Positions 39,080-49,550 are shown, counted from the stretch's first letter. The stretch: 64,000 bases of DNA from Pseudoalteromonas sp. GCY (GCF_016695175.1 NZ_CP068023.1:3653501-3717500); one strand, 5' to 3'. Notes: generated by a model not told the origin, from the sequence alone. Numbers and translations are program-made.

Positions 39080-40903
39080 TCATTGACTCGCAAGTTCAAT
39101 CAACGCCTTCTTAATGAGCTCAGGATGGGTAAATGGGATCAAGTGCTCCGTTGAGGCAATTGGTAAGTATTGCCCACCACTGGTTTCAGCAACTTCTTGC
39201 GACCATTTTCTCCCCTCCGCTTCCCATTTCATTAGATTGGCTTTAACTTCTTCAGAGTCTGCATTCACGATATCTAGCTTTTCAAACTTACTGTCTATCA
39301 CTGAGATCGGAACACTGCTGTCTGGCTGCCAGTTTCTTACTAACTCCAAATCATCATGGTAGTTCATCATCTCGTGTACTCGAGTAAGTTGAGCTTCAAT
39401 ACTATGGCGGGTTTGCATGATGTGATTGAAATATTGCCAATCCATGTAGTCTGCAAACTCGCTTCCTTCAAGTAGTGTTTCAATATGCGCCTGTTCTTCA
39501 GCTATTTTTCCATCCATTTTTTCTTGCCAATTACCTGCAGCAACATGATCAATCAAGTCTTGTCCGTATTGACGATAAACATCAACAGGGTAACCTTGAT
39601 ACTGAGCAATAGAATGTGGCAGTAAAATATCAGGGTCTAACCACAACATGCTTGCTATCTTTTGTTGAAACTCCTGTGATTTTTGCATTGCAATTAGCGG
39701 CACCGAGTTACTATTTGCGTAACTCAACAAATGCACATCACTGAGATTGAGCTTTTCAAATAGTACAGGGAGATCGAGTGCAAATTTATTCATGGAAGGC
39801 GCGTCATCAACACTACTTAATCCCTGCCCTAGCCTATCAATGACGTAAACATTAAAACTGTCTGCCAAGTAAGGCTGTAGTAACGCGAACCAAGCACTGT
39901 CACTATGAAAATGCATATTCGCGCCCGAGAGCATGACCACAATTGGTTTATCAGCGTGCTGTTTTAATTGCCGCACATGGTAATAATCGTTATTTACTGC
40001 GATAAGATCAGAACCTTGGGGCAGCGCATAACGACTTGTCGATTCAAAAAATGTCATTATCGATTCGGTGGTTTGGACAGGTGGTAAATTCCAGCTATGA
40101 CGAGCCCCGTCTACACTAATTAGCTGCGTTTGAATATTGCGATTAGGATAGTGAGTTAGCGTCACGCCTTCCGCTACTTCTTCATCAACAGATAAAGCAG
40201 CCTCATAGTTTAGATTAGCAATAATTTTAATTGCTTGAGGTGACGAGAGTAGCCCAAAATTTGCGTGACTTTTGCCATTGTAAGGCAATACCGAGTCTGC
40301 TTTACCGTGCATAATTCGGTAGTTTGTAGGTGTCGAAAAATTACAGCTATCACCTAATTGGTAGGACATAGGTGCGGCAACCGTTACTATCGCATTAAAC
40401 GTCTCCGAGCGGTTACATAATAGGTTTTGTACGAATAACCCGCCTTGAGAAAAGCCGGTCGCATAAATTTCACCGTCAATGACATCATATTTGGCTTTTA
40501 TTTCCGCAATCATCTGATCAACAAAGCCTAAATCATCTACACCTAAACGATGCGCCTTGTTACAACCGCACCCTTCATTCCATTCTTCATTTTTTGACTT
40601 AGGATAGACGACGATGTAATCATCGCTTTGTTCATGTAATTTGGTCATACTAGCCATACCGTAAGCAGTGCCACCAGAACCATGAAATGCTAACATCAGC
40701 TTGTACGCTTTATGTGGCTTTTCAATCGGCTTCATATAATAGTAACGCTCATTAAGTTGATGAACCTCTAAACCATTTACGGGCTTTAACACTCCGTCAT
40801 CATTGCTTGACGTCTTTTTGCTGTCGCTACTACTGCCGCAGCCCGCGACTAAAGCTGCGAGCGTTAGACCTAACGCCTGTTTTAAAAACATTCGACTTGT
40901 CAT
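39080..40903 (-). CDS. Lipoprotein with tandem alpha/beta-hydrolase domains (PHB-depolymerase-like plus degenerate hydrolase)
   Basis: Start chosen at ATG 40903 (after AGGAAT) rather than the 41023 frame opening, giving 607 residues and a lipoprotein signal with lipobox LVAGC (Cys22). The first domain (about 50-320) is an esterase of the LpqC/poly(3-hydroxybutyrate) depolymerase type, with nucleophile Ser152 in GFSQGG and an oxyanion segment FHGSGGTAYG. The second (about 340-605) is an alpha/beta-hydrolase (VIDRLGQGLSS) whose nucleophile elbow reads SYANS, with Ala396 where Ser is expected, so it is probably non-catalytic. It is divergent from the membrane-bound regulator at 41035 and may be controlled by it. 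Substrate unknown. Confidence 0.8.
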   Translation of the reverse strand: MTSRMFLKQALGLTLAALVAGCGSSSDSKKTSSNDDGVLKPVNGLEVHQLNERYYYMKPIEKPHKAYKLMLAFHGSGGTAYGMASMTKLHEQSDDYIVVYPKSKNEEWNEGCGCNKAHRLGVDDLGFVDQMIAEIKAKYDVIDGEIYATGFSQGGLFVQNLLCNRSETFNAIVTVAAPMSYQLGDSCNFSTPTNYRIMHGKADSVLPYNGKSHANFGLLSSPQAIKIIANLNYEAALSVDEEVAEGVTLTHYPNRNIQTQLISVDGARHSWNLPPVQTTESIMTFFESTSRYALPQGSDLIAVNNDYYHVRQLKQHADKPIVVMLSGANMHFHSDSAWFALLQPYLADSFNVYVIDRLGQGLSSVDDAPSMNKFALDLPVLFEKLNLSDVHLLSYANSNSVPLIAMQKSQEFQQKIASMLWLDPDILLPHSIAQYQGYPVDVYRQYGQDLIDHVAAGNWQEKMDGKIAEEQAHIETLLEGSEFADYMDWQYFNHIMQTRHSIEAQLTRVHEMMNYHDDLELVRNWQPDSSVPISVIDSKFEKLDIVNADSEEVKANLMKWEAEGRKWSQEVAETSGGQYLPIASTEHLIPFTHPELIKKALIELASQ

Positions 40904-41034
40904 GTTGGCTATTCCTATTTTATTGTTTTCATGTACTCTAAATACCTTGAAAAAAGGCGCGACGAATTCACATGAAATCGTTGTGAGGAATTCCTTACCA
41001 ATAAATATAAACAATATAATCAAAGGGATAATAA

Positions 41035-43008
41035 ATGCGCTATGAGATTGCAGCCATTCGGTTTGATACGGTTAATCGAACGCTGACAAGTAGCACAGAC
41101 TCCATCAGACTTGAGCCTAAGCCATACTTATTGCTACAAACCTTAATTGCAGCAAATGGTAATGTTGTTTCGCGCGATAAGCTCATTGAAGAAGTGTGGC
41201 AAGGTCGCGTGGTCACAGAGAGCGCAATCAATAAAGCCGTGTCGACATTGCGCCAGCATATAAATAAATTAGATGATAAAACTGAGTATATAGAGACTAT
41301 CCCTACCCTTGGATATCGACTTATTCCCGCTGTCACAAGGCATACTCCGGCTACAATAAATAAGACCAGATCCCGGGTCGCGCCACTTTTGGGTGTTTCA
41401 CTACTTATTACCAGTGTATGTGCATTTGTTGCCTATCAGCTCATGCAGCCAGCGCAAAATAACGAACCACTCGAGCCCCAAAAATTAACGAGCCAGAGCG
41501 GTATCGAACTGCAGTTAAGTAGCGCACCAAAATATAAAAGCTTTAGTTACCTACATCCTACCGACACTCAGCAGTCGGAGTTGTGGCTCAATCACAGCGA
41601 GCAACATAGAAAGCTGTTTTCTGGCAACATCAGCGCACAAGCCTTAAGCTCAGACGCCAAACACATCGTGTATATTGACGATGATAATGGCTGTACCGTA
41701 AAACAGTTTGATATCACGCAGGCACAGCACATGACGCTATTTTCTTGCCAGCCTATCGAAAACATTAAACTAATATGGGGCGCAAATCCGCACGAAATCA
41801 TTTATCGAAAACGCACAAATATACATAGTGGATACGGCCTTTACCGTTTCGACTCGAATACAAAACAACATATCCAGCTAACGCTTCCTCCAATCTCAGG
41901 AAACCTCAGAGGCGACCATCTATTTAGTTTATCCACAACCAAAGACCAACTCGCCGCCGCACGCTATCTTGGAGAAGATAAGCACGAACTGACGGTGTAC
42001 GATTACCCAAGCATGTCAGTAAAGAGCACCGTTAAGTTACCTTATAATCTCACAGCACTAACTTGGTCTGCCTGCGGGCAATCTATTTACTTTAGCGCAG
42101 GCAGTCGCATTTATCGCGCTGATATAAAATCGAGCAAAGTAGAACTGCTTCACAAGCTCACTGCACCAATCGAAAGCCTAGTATTAAGAGATAGCAATGA
42201 GACCCTGCTCTTTAACCAATATAAGTTAACTAGCCTAATTCACCTTTTCGACGCATCGGATCAAACCTTTTCACCACTTGTTGATAATCAGGCATTGAAT
42301 CGCTTACCTCGCGCAAATCAAATGCCGCGAGTTTGGTATATTTCAGATCATGGCACGCATTCCGCTTTATGGTCTATGGACACTGAAACACAACAACACA
42401 CTCAAGTTGACTTGCCTCACGTATTTAATTTTCAGCGCTTTCAACTTAACCACGATGCCTCAACAATACTGTATGAGTATCAAGATGCCATTTACCAGTT
42501 TGCTATCCACGAACAAAAAACAACACAACTTATAGTTCCTGAGCTTAAACCTTATGTCGCCAATTACAGCCAAGATAACGATGAAATTATTTACAGCAGT
42601 GAACGTTCTGGTAGTTGGCAGTTATGGTCTCTAAATCTAATAACAAACCAACATCAGCAGCTTACAACACAAGGTGGCTACAGCGGCTACAAGCTTAATA
42701 ATGCTTTGTATTTTACCAAATTTACACAACCCGGAATTTGGCAATGGGAAGACGGGCAAGAGTCTGTTGTTGTGACGGATGTGCCGGTGAGAAATTGGCT
42801 GAATTGGCGACTTAGAGGTAATTCGCTTTACTATGAAAAAGACAAAAGCATCTGGCGATTTGACCTGAAGACTAAACAAGAAAAGTTGTATTTCACCCCG
42901 CCACAACGATTTATTGGACAGTTTGATATATTGCAAAATGGCGATGTGGTTTTTAGTGAGCTGAAGCAACCAAGTGGTGAGCTTTGGCAATTAACCGTGA
43001 AAAACTAA
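41035..43008 (+). CDS. ToxR/CadC-like membrane-bound transcriptional regulator with periplasmic propeller
   Basis: 657 residues. The N-terminal OmpR-type winged helix (about 5-100: PKPYLLLQTLIAANGNVVSR ... LRQHINKLDD ... IPTLGYRLIP) binds DNA; a single transmembrane helix (about 117-137, LLGVSLLITSVCAFVAYQL) is followed by a periplasmic part with TolB-like blades (TWSACGQSIYFSAGSRIY, SERSGSWQLWSLNLIT). The architecture suggests direct signalling from periplasm to DNA, as in CadC and ToxR. The gene is divergent from the two-domain lipoprotein with a 131-bp shared promoter region; regulation of that gene is the simplest guess. An AAGGGATAA ribosome site precedes the ATG. Confidence 0.88.
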   Translation: MRYEIAAIRFDTVNRTLTSSTDSIRLEPKPYLLLQTLIAANGNVVSRDKLIEEVWQGRVVTESAINKAVSTLRQHINKLDDKTEYIETIPTLGYRLIPAVTRHTPATINKTRSRVAPLLGVSLLITSVCAFVAYQLMQPAQNNEPLEPQKLTSQSGIELQLSSAPKYKSFSYLHPTDTQQSELWLNHSEQHRKLFSGNISAQALSSDAKHIVYIDDDNGCTVKQFDITQAQHMTLFSCQPIENIKLIWGANPHEIIYRKRTNIHSGYGLYRFDSNTKQHIQLTLPPISGNLRGDHLFSLSTTKDQLAAARYLGEDKHELTVYDYPSMSVKSTVKLPYNLTALTWSACGQSIYFSAGSRIYRADIKSSKVELLHKLTAPIESLVLRDSNETLLFNQYKLTSLIHLFDASDQTFSPLVDNQALNRLPRANQMPRVWYISDHGTHSALWSMDTETQQHTQVDLPHVFNFQRFQLNHDASTILYEYQDAIYQFAIHEQKTTQLIVPELKPYVANYSQDNDEIIYSSERSGSWQLWSLNLITNQHQQLTTQGGYSGYKLNNALYFTKFTQPGIWQWEDGQESVVVTDVPVRNWLNWRLRGNSLYYEKDKSIWRFDLKTKQEKLYFTPPQRFIGQFDILQNGDVVFSELKQPSGELWQLTVKN

Positions 43009-43020
43009 AGTACAAAAACA

Positions 43021-43047
43021 AAAAACCCAGCCGAGGCTGGGTTTTTA
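43021..43047. terminator. Bidirectional terminator between the regulator and rpmG
   Basis: CCCAGCC / GGCTGGG stem flanked by an A run on the left and a T run on the right; it serves both convergent transcripts. Confidence 0.92.
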
Positions 43048-43064
43048 TTGATTCTTGAAACGAA

Positions 43065-43220
43065 TTACTTGATTTTCGCTTCTTTGAAGATCACGTGTTT
43101 ACGAACCTTAGGGTCGAACTTTTTGATCTCCATTTTTTCAGGCATGTTACGCTTGTTCTTGTCGGTAGTGTAGAAATAACCAGTACCAGCAGTTGAAACT
43201 AAACGGATCTTATCACGCAT
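43065..43220 (-). CDS. rpmG: 50S ribosomal protein L33
   Basis: A 51-residue L33 starting [19 protein letters not shown] and ending [10 protein letters not shown]. It has none of the four zinc-binding cysteines, so it is the C-minus form, which is normal in gammaproteobacteria. It follows rpmB by 11 bp in the usual rpmB-rpmG operon. It was found by reading the sequence directly, being too short for a 60-residue cutoff. Confidence 0.97.
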   Translation of the reverse strand: MRDKIRLVSTAGTGYFYTTDKNKRNMPEKMEIKKFDPKVRKHVIFKEAKIK

Positions 43221-43231
43221 GATTCAGCTCC

Positions 43232-43468
43232 TTAAACTTTTTCGCCGCGAGCACGGATATCTACTAATACCGCGTCGATGCCTTTTTTATCGATAATACG
43301 CATACCTTTAGTAGTAGTGCGTAGAGAAACGAAACGCTTTTCGCTTTCAACCCAAAAACGGTGTGTTTGTAGGTTAGGTAGGAAGCGACGCTTAGTAGCG
43401 TTGCGCGCGTGCGAACGGTGGTTACCAACCACTGGGCGCTTACCTGTAACTTGACAGACTTTAGACAT
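43232..43468 (-). CDS. rpmB: 50S ribosomal protein L28
   Basis: A 78-residue L28: [20 protein letters not shown], then [20 protein letters not shown], the family signature. First gene of the rpmB-rpmG operon, expressed from the promoter at 43558-43586. The order rpmG-rpmB-radC-coaBC matches enteric bacteria. Length is exactly the family norm. Confidence 0.98.
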   Translation of the reverse strand: MSKVCQVTGKRPVVGNHRSHARNATKRRFLPNLQTHRFWVESEKRFVSLRTTTKGMRIIDKKGIDAVLVDIRARGEKV

Positions 43469-43927
43469 GTCTATGTATCTCCAATAACTTCGCTCGAGCT
43501 TAATTTTCCCTTAAAGGCCTTTTAACTGCGTGCCCTAGGTAAAATCAAAGGGCGCTCTTTATACAGTATCTACAGGCAGAGATCAAGGATCTGATCCTAC
43601 TGAAATCAGCTCATGGGTAAATTTGATAGCGGCCAATTATAATGATCCGAAGCCCACTAGGAAAGTAAAAACTGCATTTAAATTGAACTAATTTATAAAA
43701 TTTATACAAATATGCTGATTTAACGAGCAAATTTCTTTTTTGGCCCTTTGTAGATGGTGATTTTGACTGTTTAATTTTCGTGCTTATGCGCATATTTGGG
43801 CAGCAACACTCCACCAGCCACCTCCCACTTCGAGTAAAAGTTGAGTGACCAAGCTCCATTCCATTTTGCTCAGTTCAAAAGGACAACTTGAGACAGCTAA
43901 ACCCACCTGATAAAACAGGAACTCAGC
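43469..43927. other. Gene-free 459-bp region between radC and rpmB
   Basis: Contains the rpmB leader and promoter (43469-43586). The rest (43587-43927) has one 82-residue minus-strand frame at 43611-43859 that begins with a run of unrelated residues and crosses the promoter-proximal region; I see no support for a gene there. Confidence 0.5.
43558..43586 (-). promoter_or_regulatory. Sigma-70 promoter of rpmB-rpmG
   Basis: On the minus strand TTGATC, a 17-bp spacer, then TATAAA. The predicted start of transcription lies about 80 bp upstream of rpmB. Growth-linked GC-rich discriminator (GAGCGCCC) follows the -10 box. Confidence 0.75.
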
Positions 43928-44602
43928 TTAAATCAGTCCTCGTTCGGCAAACGAAATACAATGACTTCCGGCGACGATTAAATGATCAAGCACATTAATA
44001 TCGACCAGTGCTAAGCCTTGCTGCAATTTTTTCGTGATGAGTTTATCCGCTTCGCTGGGCTCTGCCACGCCCGATGGATGGTTATGGGCAAAAATCACAG
44101 CTGCACAGTGGTATTTGAGCGCCGCCTTTACTACTTCCCTTGGATAAACCGAGGCTGCATTGATCGTGCCGTGAAACAGCACTTCATCTTTTATCAGGCG
44201 ATTTTGGTTGTCTAGATACAGCACCATAAACACTTCATGCCCAAGCCCTCGTAGTTGAGCACTCAAATAGTCACGTACCGCAGTGGGGTTTTGAAATACC
44301 GTTTCTCTTAAGCACTCTTCTTTTAGATAACGCCGGCTTAACTCCAAAACGGCCTGTAACTGAGTGTATTTAGCAACGCCTAAACCTTTTAACGCTGAAA
44401 ACTCTTCTAATGAGGCATTAAATAAACGCTGTAAAGTTTGCTGTTCTTGTAACAGGGATTCGGCAAGCTCTATGGCATTCAATCCTTTGATCCCAGTGCG
44501 TAAAAAGATAGCCAATAACTCGGCATTCGATAACGCCTCAGGACCTTGTTCTATTAACTTTTCTCTTGGCCGTGCGGATTTGGGTAAGGCTGATATTTGC
44601 AT
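43928..44602 (-). CDS. radC: RadC family protein (JAB/MPN+ domain)
   Basis: A 224-residue RadC. The N-terminal helix-hairpin-helix region (AELLAIFLRTGIKGLNAIEL, FSALKGLGVAKYTQL) precedes a JAB-type metal site: FAHNHPSGVAEPSEAD carries His, His and Asp ligands, with Glu upstream. Originally named for a radiation phenotype later traced to another gene; the true role is unclear. Divergent from coaBC with a 128-bp gap, as in E. coli. Confidence 0.95.
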   Translation of the reverse strand: MQISALPKSARPREKLIEQGPEALSNAELLAIFLRTGIKGLNAIELAESLLQEQQTLQRLFNASLEEFSALKGLGVAKYTQLQAVLELSRRYLKEECLRETVFQNPTAVRDYLSAQLRGLGHEVFMVLYLDNQNRLIKDEVLFHGTINAASVYPREVVKAALKYHCAAVIFAHNHPSGVAEPSEADKLITKKLQQGLALVDINVLDHLIVAGSHCISFAERGLI

Positions 44603-44730
44603 CCTACTATTCCTTATCGTTGTATGTCTCCTTGACTAAATTAAGCTTAGCGGGAGATCACGATTATTCAAAAGCAAACACAGACTGTGATATCTTTAGT
44701 TTATTGATACTGTGATCGTATAAAATAAAC

Positions 44731-45927
44731 ATGCAAAGAAACAAACGCCTCTTACTTGGGATCAGCGGTGGTATCGCTGCTTACAAATGCGCAGAACTCG
44801 TTCGCCGCCTAAAAGAACACCAGATAGATATCAAAGTGGTGATGACGGAGTCAGCTAAGCACTTTATCACGCCACTGACAATGCAGGCGGTCTCTGGTGA
44901 AATCGTTTCTGACTCTTTGCTTGACCCACAAGCAGAAGCATCAATGGGCCATATCGAATTTGCAAAATGGGCAGATCTAGTACTGGTTGCTCCAGCGACC
45001 TCAAATATCCTCGCCAAAATGGCGGCGGGTATTGCGGATGATTTACTGACCACATTACTGCTCGCAACTCCCGCGCCTGTTGCTGTGGCGCCGGCAATGA
45101 ATCAACAGATGTATGCACATCTATCGACTCAAGCAAACCTCAACACCCTAGCTTCACGCCATGTCCAAATCTGGGGACCCGGTAAAGGCGAGCAAGCCTG
45201 CGGAGATGTAGGCGCAGGACGCATGCTTGAACCCCATGAGTTGGTACAACTGTGTTTAGCTGCACTTCGCCCTGCTGAGCAAGTATTAGCAGGAAAAACG
45301 GTAACTATCACCGCAGGACCGACACGCGAAGCATTAGATCCGGTGCGTTTTATTACCAACCACAGTTCAGGAAAAATGGGTTTTAGTCTTGCCGAGGCAG
45401 CAAAGGCTTTAGGTGCAACCGTAAACCTGATCGCGGGTCCTGTTTCACTGAATACCCCCACTGGAATTACTCGAATTAACGTAGAAAGTGCTGAGCAGAT
45501 GCAACAAGCCGCACTCGAATATGCCGTACAATCGGATATTTTTATCGGCTGCGCTGCGGTCGCTGATTACCGTGCAGCCACCATTGCCGAGCAAAAAATT
45601 AAAAAGCAAGGCGATGAAATCATACTAACACTGGTTAAAAACCCCGATATTATCGCCAGTGTCGCAGCACTAAAACAGTCTCGTCCTTATACCGTTGGCT
45701 TTGCAGCTGAGACGCAGAATGTCGCCGAATATGCGCAAGGAAAATTGGTAAATAAAGGGTTGGATATGATCTGTGCGAATGATGTGTCGGATAGCACAGG
45801 TGGTTTTAATTCTGATAACAACACATTGACCCTATATTGGAAAAAAGACCGACTTGAACTCCCTCATTCTAGCAAAAAAGAGTTAGCACTTACTGTCATG
45901 CAAGCTATTGCCGAAAAGATAAAATAA
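44731..45927 (+). CDS. coaBC: Bifunctional phosphopantothenoylcysteine decarboxylase / phosphopantothenate-cysteine ligase
   Basis: Two steps of coenzyme A synthesis in one 398-residue protein. The N-terminal CoaC flavoprotein (about 1-185) has [31 protein letters not shown] with the catalytic His, and APAMNQQMY. The C-terminal CoaB ligase (about 190-398) has [20 protein letters not shown] and a lysine segment EQKIKKQ. In E. coli dut and slmA follow; here slmA follows directly and dut is absent from the site. Confidence 0.97.
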   Translation: MQRNKRLLLGISGGIAAYKCAELVRRLKEHQIDIKVVMTESAKHFITPLTMQAVSGEIVSDSLLDPQAEASMGHIEFAKWADLVLVAPATSNILAKMAAGIADDLLTTLLLATPAPVAVAPAMNQQMYAHLSTQANLNTLASRHVQIWGPGKGEQACGDVGAGRMLEPHELVQLCLAALRPAEQVLAGKTVTITAGPTREALDPVRFITNHSSGKMGFSLAEAAKALGATVNLIAGPVSLNTPTGITRINVESAEQMQQAALEYAVQSDIFIGCAAVADYRAATIAEQKIKKQGDEIILTLVKNPDIIASVAALKQSRPYTVGFAAETQNVAEYAQGKLVNKGLDMICANDVSDSTGGFNSDNNTLTLYWKKDRLELPHSSKKELALTVMQAIAEKIK

Positions 45928-45975
45928 CCTTCATGTAAAAGACTGGAAAGAAACTGAATAAAACATTAACATGAT

Positions 45976-46007
45976 ACCCCGATAACGTGTAAACGAGTCG
46001 GGGTTTG
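45976..46007 (+). terminator. Probable terminator after coaBC
   Basis: ACCCCGA / TCGGGGT stem with a 15-nt loop and only three T residues, so weak. It lies between coaBC and slmA. Confidence 0.5.
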
Positions 46008-46084
46008 CACTTCTGCGCATCACTCTCTGTGCTTAATAAACCCGGCAAAAACAATATAACAATTAGAAAAATAAGGGAAATTTC

Positions 46085-46672
46085 ATGCCAGCGACAAAAC
46101 GTAGTAATCGCAAAGAGCAAATTCTTCAATCACTCGCACAAATGCTGGAAACCAGCCCGGGACAGCGTATTACCACAGCTAAACTCGCTGCTGAAGTCGG
46201 GGTTTCAGAAGCTGCGCTTTATCGCCACTTTCCAAGTAAAGCGAGAATGTTTGAGGGGCTTATTGAGTTCATCGAAGATACGTTACTGTCACGCATTAAT
46301 TTAATCCTAGAAAACGAAAAAGAAACCCGTAACCGGATCTACAACATTCTTACTCTACTCCTAGCCTTTGCAGAGAAAAACCCTGGGATCACACGTATTT
46401 TAACGGGTGATGCACTACAAGGTGAGCAAGAACGCTTACGTGAACGAGTACAAAGCTTATTTGAAAAGCTTGAGACACAATTCAAACAAGTATTAAGAGA
46501 GCGTAAACTGCGAGAAGGTAAGGCATTCACGAGCGAAGAAAGTGTACTGGCTAACCTATTCTTAGCTTTTGTTGAGGGTAAGATGAATCAGTTTGTCAGA
46601 AGTGACTTTAAAGCAAAACCAACCGCGCAATTCGATAAACAGTGGGTTGAGCTTGAGAAAATCTGGCTTTAA
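46085..46672 (+). CDS. slmA: Nucleoid occlusion factor SlmA (TetR family)
   Basis: A 195-residue TetR-like DNA-binding protein that blocks FtsZ assembly over the nucleoid. The HTH is [24 protein letters not shown] (residues about 28-51). The family-specific tail [21 protein letters not shown] and final ...KIWL fit SlmA. The ATG at 46085 follows AAGGGA. Location after coaBC supports the call. Confidence 0.95.
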   Translation: MPATKRSNRKEQILQSLAQMLETSPGQRITTAKLAAEVGVSEAALYRHFPSKARMFEGLIEFIEDTLLSRINLILENEKETRNRIYNILTLLLAFAEKNPGITRILTGDALQGEQERLRERVQSLFEKLETQFKQVLRERKLREGKAFTSEESVLANLFLAFVEGKMNQFVRSDFKAKPTAQFDKQWVELEKIWL

Positions 46673-46778
46673 ACACCTGCGGCTAGCCGCTTAAATACAT
46701 CCGCACACCGCAGAGCATTTTAGTTTCACTGTTAAAAGTGATAGAAACATCATAAATACATACTAAAATGCTCTAAAT

Positions 46779-49550
46779 ATGACTCTAAAACTCTCTCTAT
46801 TAAGCGCAGCACTTTTTAGTGTAAGCAGCTTAGCAGCTAAACCCAGCCTAGAATTTAAAGACGTTTTTGATTTTCGTTACCCACAGGGTACGGTGATCTC
46901 TGAACAAGGCACATTCCTCGGCCTAAGTGCAAAGCCTTACCGTGGTGACAGCGAAGGTCAAGTGTATTCTCTCAATAATAAAGCACTGATTGCATCAGTT
47001 CCCCGTGGCACGAATCCAGTTATCAATAAAGGCGCTCAATGGATTGGCTTTACCCAACGCCCTACCCTACTTGAAAAAGAAACTGCAGATAAAAAGAAGA
47101 AAAAAACGCTAAAGAACAACTTAGTGTTGGTGAACACCACAACCAAGGCCCTGCAAACCTTTAGCTCAGTTAAAGATTATCAACTTTCAGATGATGGCCT
47201 GTGGTTGGTGTACCGTGAGGATTTAAAAAAAGGCGACAACAAGTCAGACGCAAAAGCGAATACAGACGAGCAAACTGATGAACTCAAAATCAATGCAGAT
47301 AAAGGTGATGACGCCTTAACGCTTGTAGTGCTGAATCTTTCTAACAATGAAAGCACTCGCTATGACGATATCGCAGCATACAAAGTAGCACCAAATAGTA
47401 ACGCGATACTGGTCAATCAGCGCAGTGAAGACGGCAGTAAAAACCGTGTTGCCGTTATTGACTTAGCAAGCACTCAAATCACAAGTCTTATTGATGAGCC
47501 CGGTGTGACTTTAGGAGACATTGCTTGGCAACCCAATTCTCAACATGTCGCTTTTTATTTAGGTAATTATGTCAACGATGACAAACGCCGCCGCGACTAC
47601 CAACTCAAATTATGGTCTCCAACAAGCAATAAAATTACCGACATCCACAACCCAAGCGGTTGGTTTTCAGGCAAGACAGCATCAATCAAATGGTCTGAAG
47701 ATGGCTCACGACTGTTTTTTGAAAATCGTCCACAGCTTGAAGAAAAAGCCAAAGTACTCAAATACACAGATGAAAGCTCACTTTTTGATTACGATACCAT
47801 TCGCCAGCAAAAAGGCTTAAAGGTTTGGCACAATGCCGATCCTGAAATCAAAACTCGAGAAATAAAAACATGGAATGAAAGCCGTCGAGATCAACATTAT
47901 CAAGCGGTTTATCATATTAATGGCGAGCGTGTAGTACAGCTTGAAAACCTTCAAGTGCCGTCTATTTCACTGCGCACAAACGCAAATTTTGTGCTGGGCA
48001 GCGACGATACCCCTTACCTAAAGCAAATTATGTACAAGGGCTTTTATCGCGACTACTATAGCGTTGATATCAGCAGTGGTGATAAACAACTCATTGTTAA
48101 AGAAAGTTCAAATCGCCCTACTGTCGCGCCTGATGGTAAACATGCGGCCTATTTCGACGGTGAACAAGTCTGGTTGAAATCACTATCCACTCAACAGCTT
48201 ACCCCAGTAAGCAAAGCCGTTAAAAATGCACTGTTTGCTGATGATAAACACGATAAGCCAGAACCAAATGAAGGGTTTGGATTTGCTGGTTGGCAGCTCG
48301 ATGGTTCGACGCTCTACGCCTACAGTAAATATGATATTTGGGCATTTGATACCAAAACGGCAAAAGCAACTCGACTAACTGACGGCTATAAGACCCAAAC
48401 GCAATACCGCATTGAGTATAAAGACAAGGACAAACTAGGTTTTAACCCGGACGATACCTTACTGTTAAGTGCGCACAACCTCGAAAATAAACAAACGCAT
48501 ATTGCAACGCTTTCCCTACAAGATAACAAGTTGCAAACTGTTTTGTCTGGCGAAGCTAAATATAGCGTAGTGAGAAAAGCCAAAGAGGCGGACACTTATA
48601 TTTTCACAAGACAGTCTTATCAAGAATTTCCTGATTATTGGGTCTCAGATGGCAGCTTTAATAACCCGACAAAACTCACAGATTTAAACCCACAGCAGCA
48701 GACATTTGCTTGGGGCCAAAAACCTGAACTTGTGAAGTACAAAGGCTACGATGGTGAAGATCTTCAAGGCGTGTTAATCAAACCTGCAAATTATAAAGCA
48801 GGTGATAAAGTGCCGGTTGTTATCTACTTCTACCGCTATATGAGCCAGCGCATGTATGACTTCCCGAAAATGGAGTTAAATCACAGACCAAACCTGCCAA
48901 TGTATACCTCTAACGGTTATGCGATATTCTTGCCTGATATTCGTTTTGAAATCGGTCACCCTGGGCGCTCTTCAACACAAACCATGATCAATGCAGCACA
49001 GGCGCTTATTGATACAGGTGTTGCGGATCCGGATAAAATTGGCTTACAGGGCCACTCTTGGGCTGGTTACCAAAGTGCATTTATGATCACACAGACGGAT
49101 ATGTTTAAAGCAGTTGTGTCTGGCGCACCAGTATCCAATATGACCTCTGCGTTCAGTGGGATCCGTTTAGAATCTGGCCTTGCAAGACAGTTCCAGTACG
49201 AAACAGGCCAAAGCCGTATAGGTAAACCATTAACGGAGGCGCCTGAATTATATATAGAAAATTCTCCAGTGTTTTACGCGGATAAAGTAAACACGCCGAT
49301 TTTGATCATGTTTGGCGATAACGACGGAGCAGTGCCCTGGCAAGAAGGTATTCAATACTACTTAGCCTTAAGAAGACATGATAAAGACGCCATTTTCTTA
49401 CAATACGAAGGTGAACCGCACCATCTGAAAAAGCTGCCAAATCAGCTAGATTATTCAATTCGTATGAAAGAATACTTTGATTATCACCTGAAAGGATCAC
49501 CACCAGCAGAGTGGATTCAATCCGGTGAAGCATTTATCACTGAAGAGTAA
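46779..49550 (+). CDS. S9 family prolyl oligopeptidase, secreted
   Basis: A 923-residue serine peptidase with a signal peptide (1-19, SLLSAALFSVSSLAA). A long N-terminal beta-propeller (about 30-630) gates a C-terminal alpha/beta-hydrolase domain. The catalytic triad is Ser760 (GHSWAGYQ), Asp in FGDNDGAVPW (847/849) and His881/882 (GEPHHLKK). Such enzymes degrade peptides in the periplasm or outside. The next gene is a large TonB receptor, which might import products, but each has its own terminator. Confidence 0.93.
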   Translation: MTLKLSLLSAALFSVSSLAAKPSLEFKDVFDFRYPQGTVISEQGTFLGLSAKPYRGDSEGQVYSLNNKALIASVPRGTNPVINKGAQWIGFTQRPTLLEKETADKKKKKTLKNNLVLVNTTTKALQTFSSVKDYQLSDDGLWLVYREDLKKGDNKSDAKANTDEQTDELKINADKGDDALTLVVLNLSNNESTRYDDIAAYKVAPNSNAILVNQRSEDGSKNRVAVIDLASTQITSLIDEPGVTLGDIAWQPNSQHVAFYLGNYVNDDKRRRDYQLKLWSPTSNKITDIHNPSGWFSGKTASIKWSEDGSRLFFENRPQLEEKAKVLKYTDESSLFDYDTIRQQKGLKVWHNADPEIKTREIKTWNESRRDQHYQAVYHINGERVVQLENLQVPSISLRTNANFVLGSDDTPYLKQIMYKGFYRDYYSVDISSGDKQLIVKESSNRPTVAPDGKHAAYFDGEQVWLKSLSTQQLTPVSKAVKNALFADDKHDKPEPNEGFGFAGWQLDGSTLYAYSKYDIWAFDTKTAKATRLTDGYKTQTQYRIEYKDKDKLGFNPDDTLLLSAHNLENKQTHIATLSLQDNKLQTVLSGEAKYSVVRKAKEADTYIFTRQSYQEFPDYWVSDGSFNNPTKLTDLNPQQQTFAWGQKPELVKYKGYDGEDLQGVLIKPANYKAGDKVPVVIYFYRYMSQRMYDFPKMELNHRPNLPMYTSNGYAIFLPDIRFEIGHPGRSSTQTMINAAQALIDTGVADPDKIGLQGHSWAGYQSAFMITQTDMFKAVVSGAPVSNMTSAFSGIRLESGLARQFQYETGQSRIGKPLTEAPELYIENSPVFYADKVNTPILIMFGDNDGAVPWQEGIQYYLALRRHDKDAIFLQYEGEPHHLKKLPNQLDYSIRMKEYFDYHLKGSPPAEWIQSGEAFITEE

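Noticed and set aside
43065..43220. Missing zinc cysteines in L33 as a defect
   Set aside because: Cysteine-free L33 is the normal form in many gammaproteobacteria.
43611..43859. 82-residue minus-strand frame between radC and rpmB
   Set aside because: No ribosome site, no family resemblance, and it lies directly upstream of the rpmB promoter.
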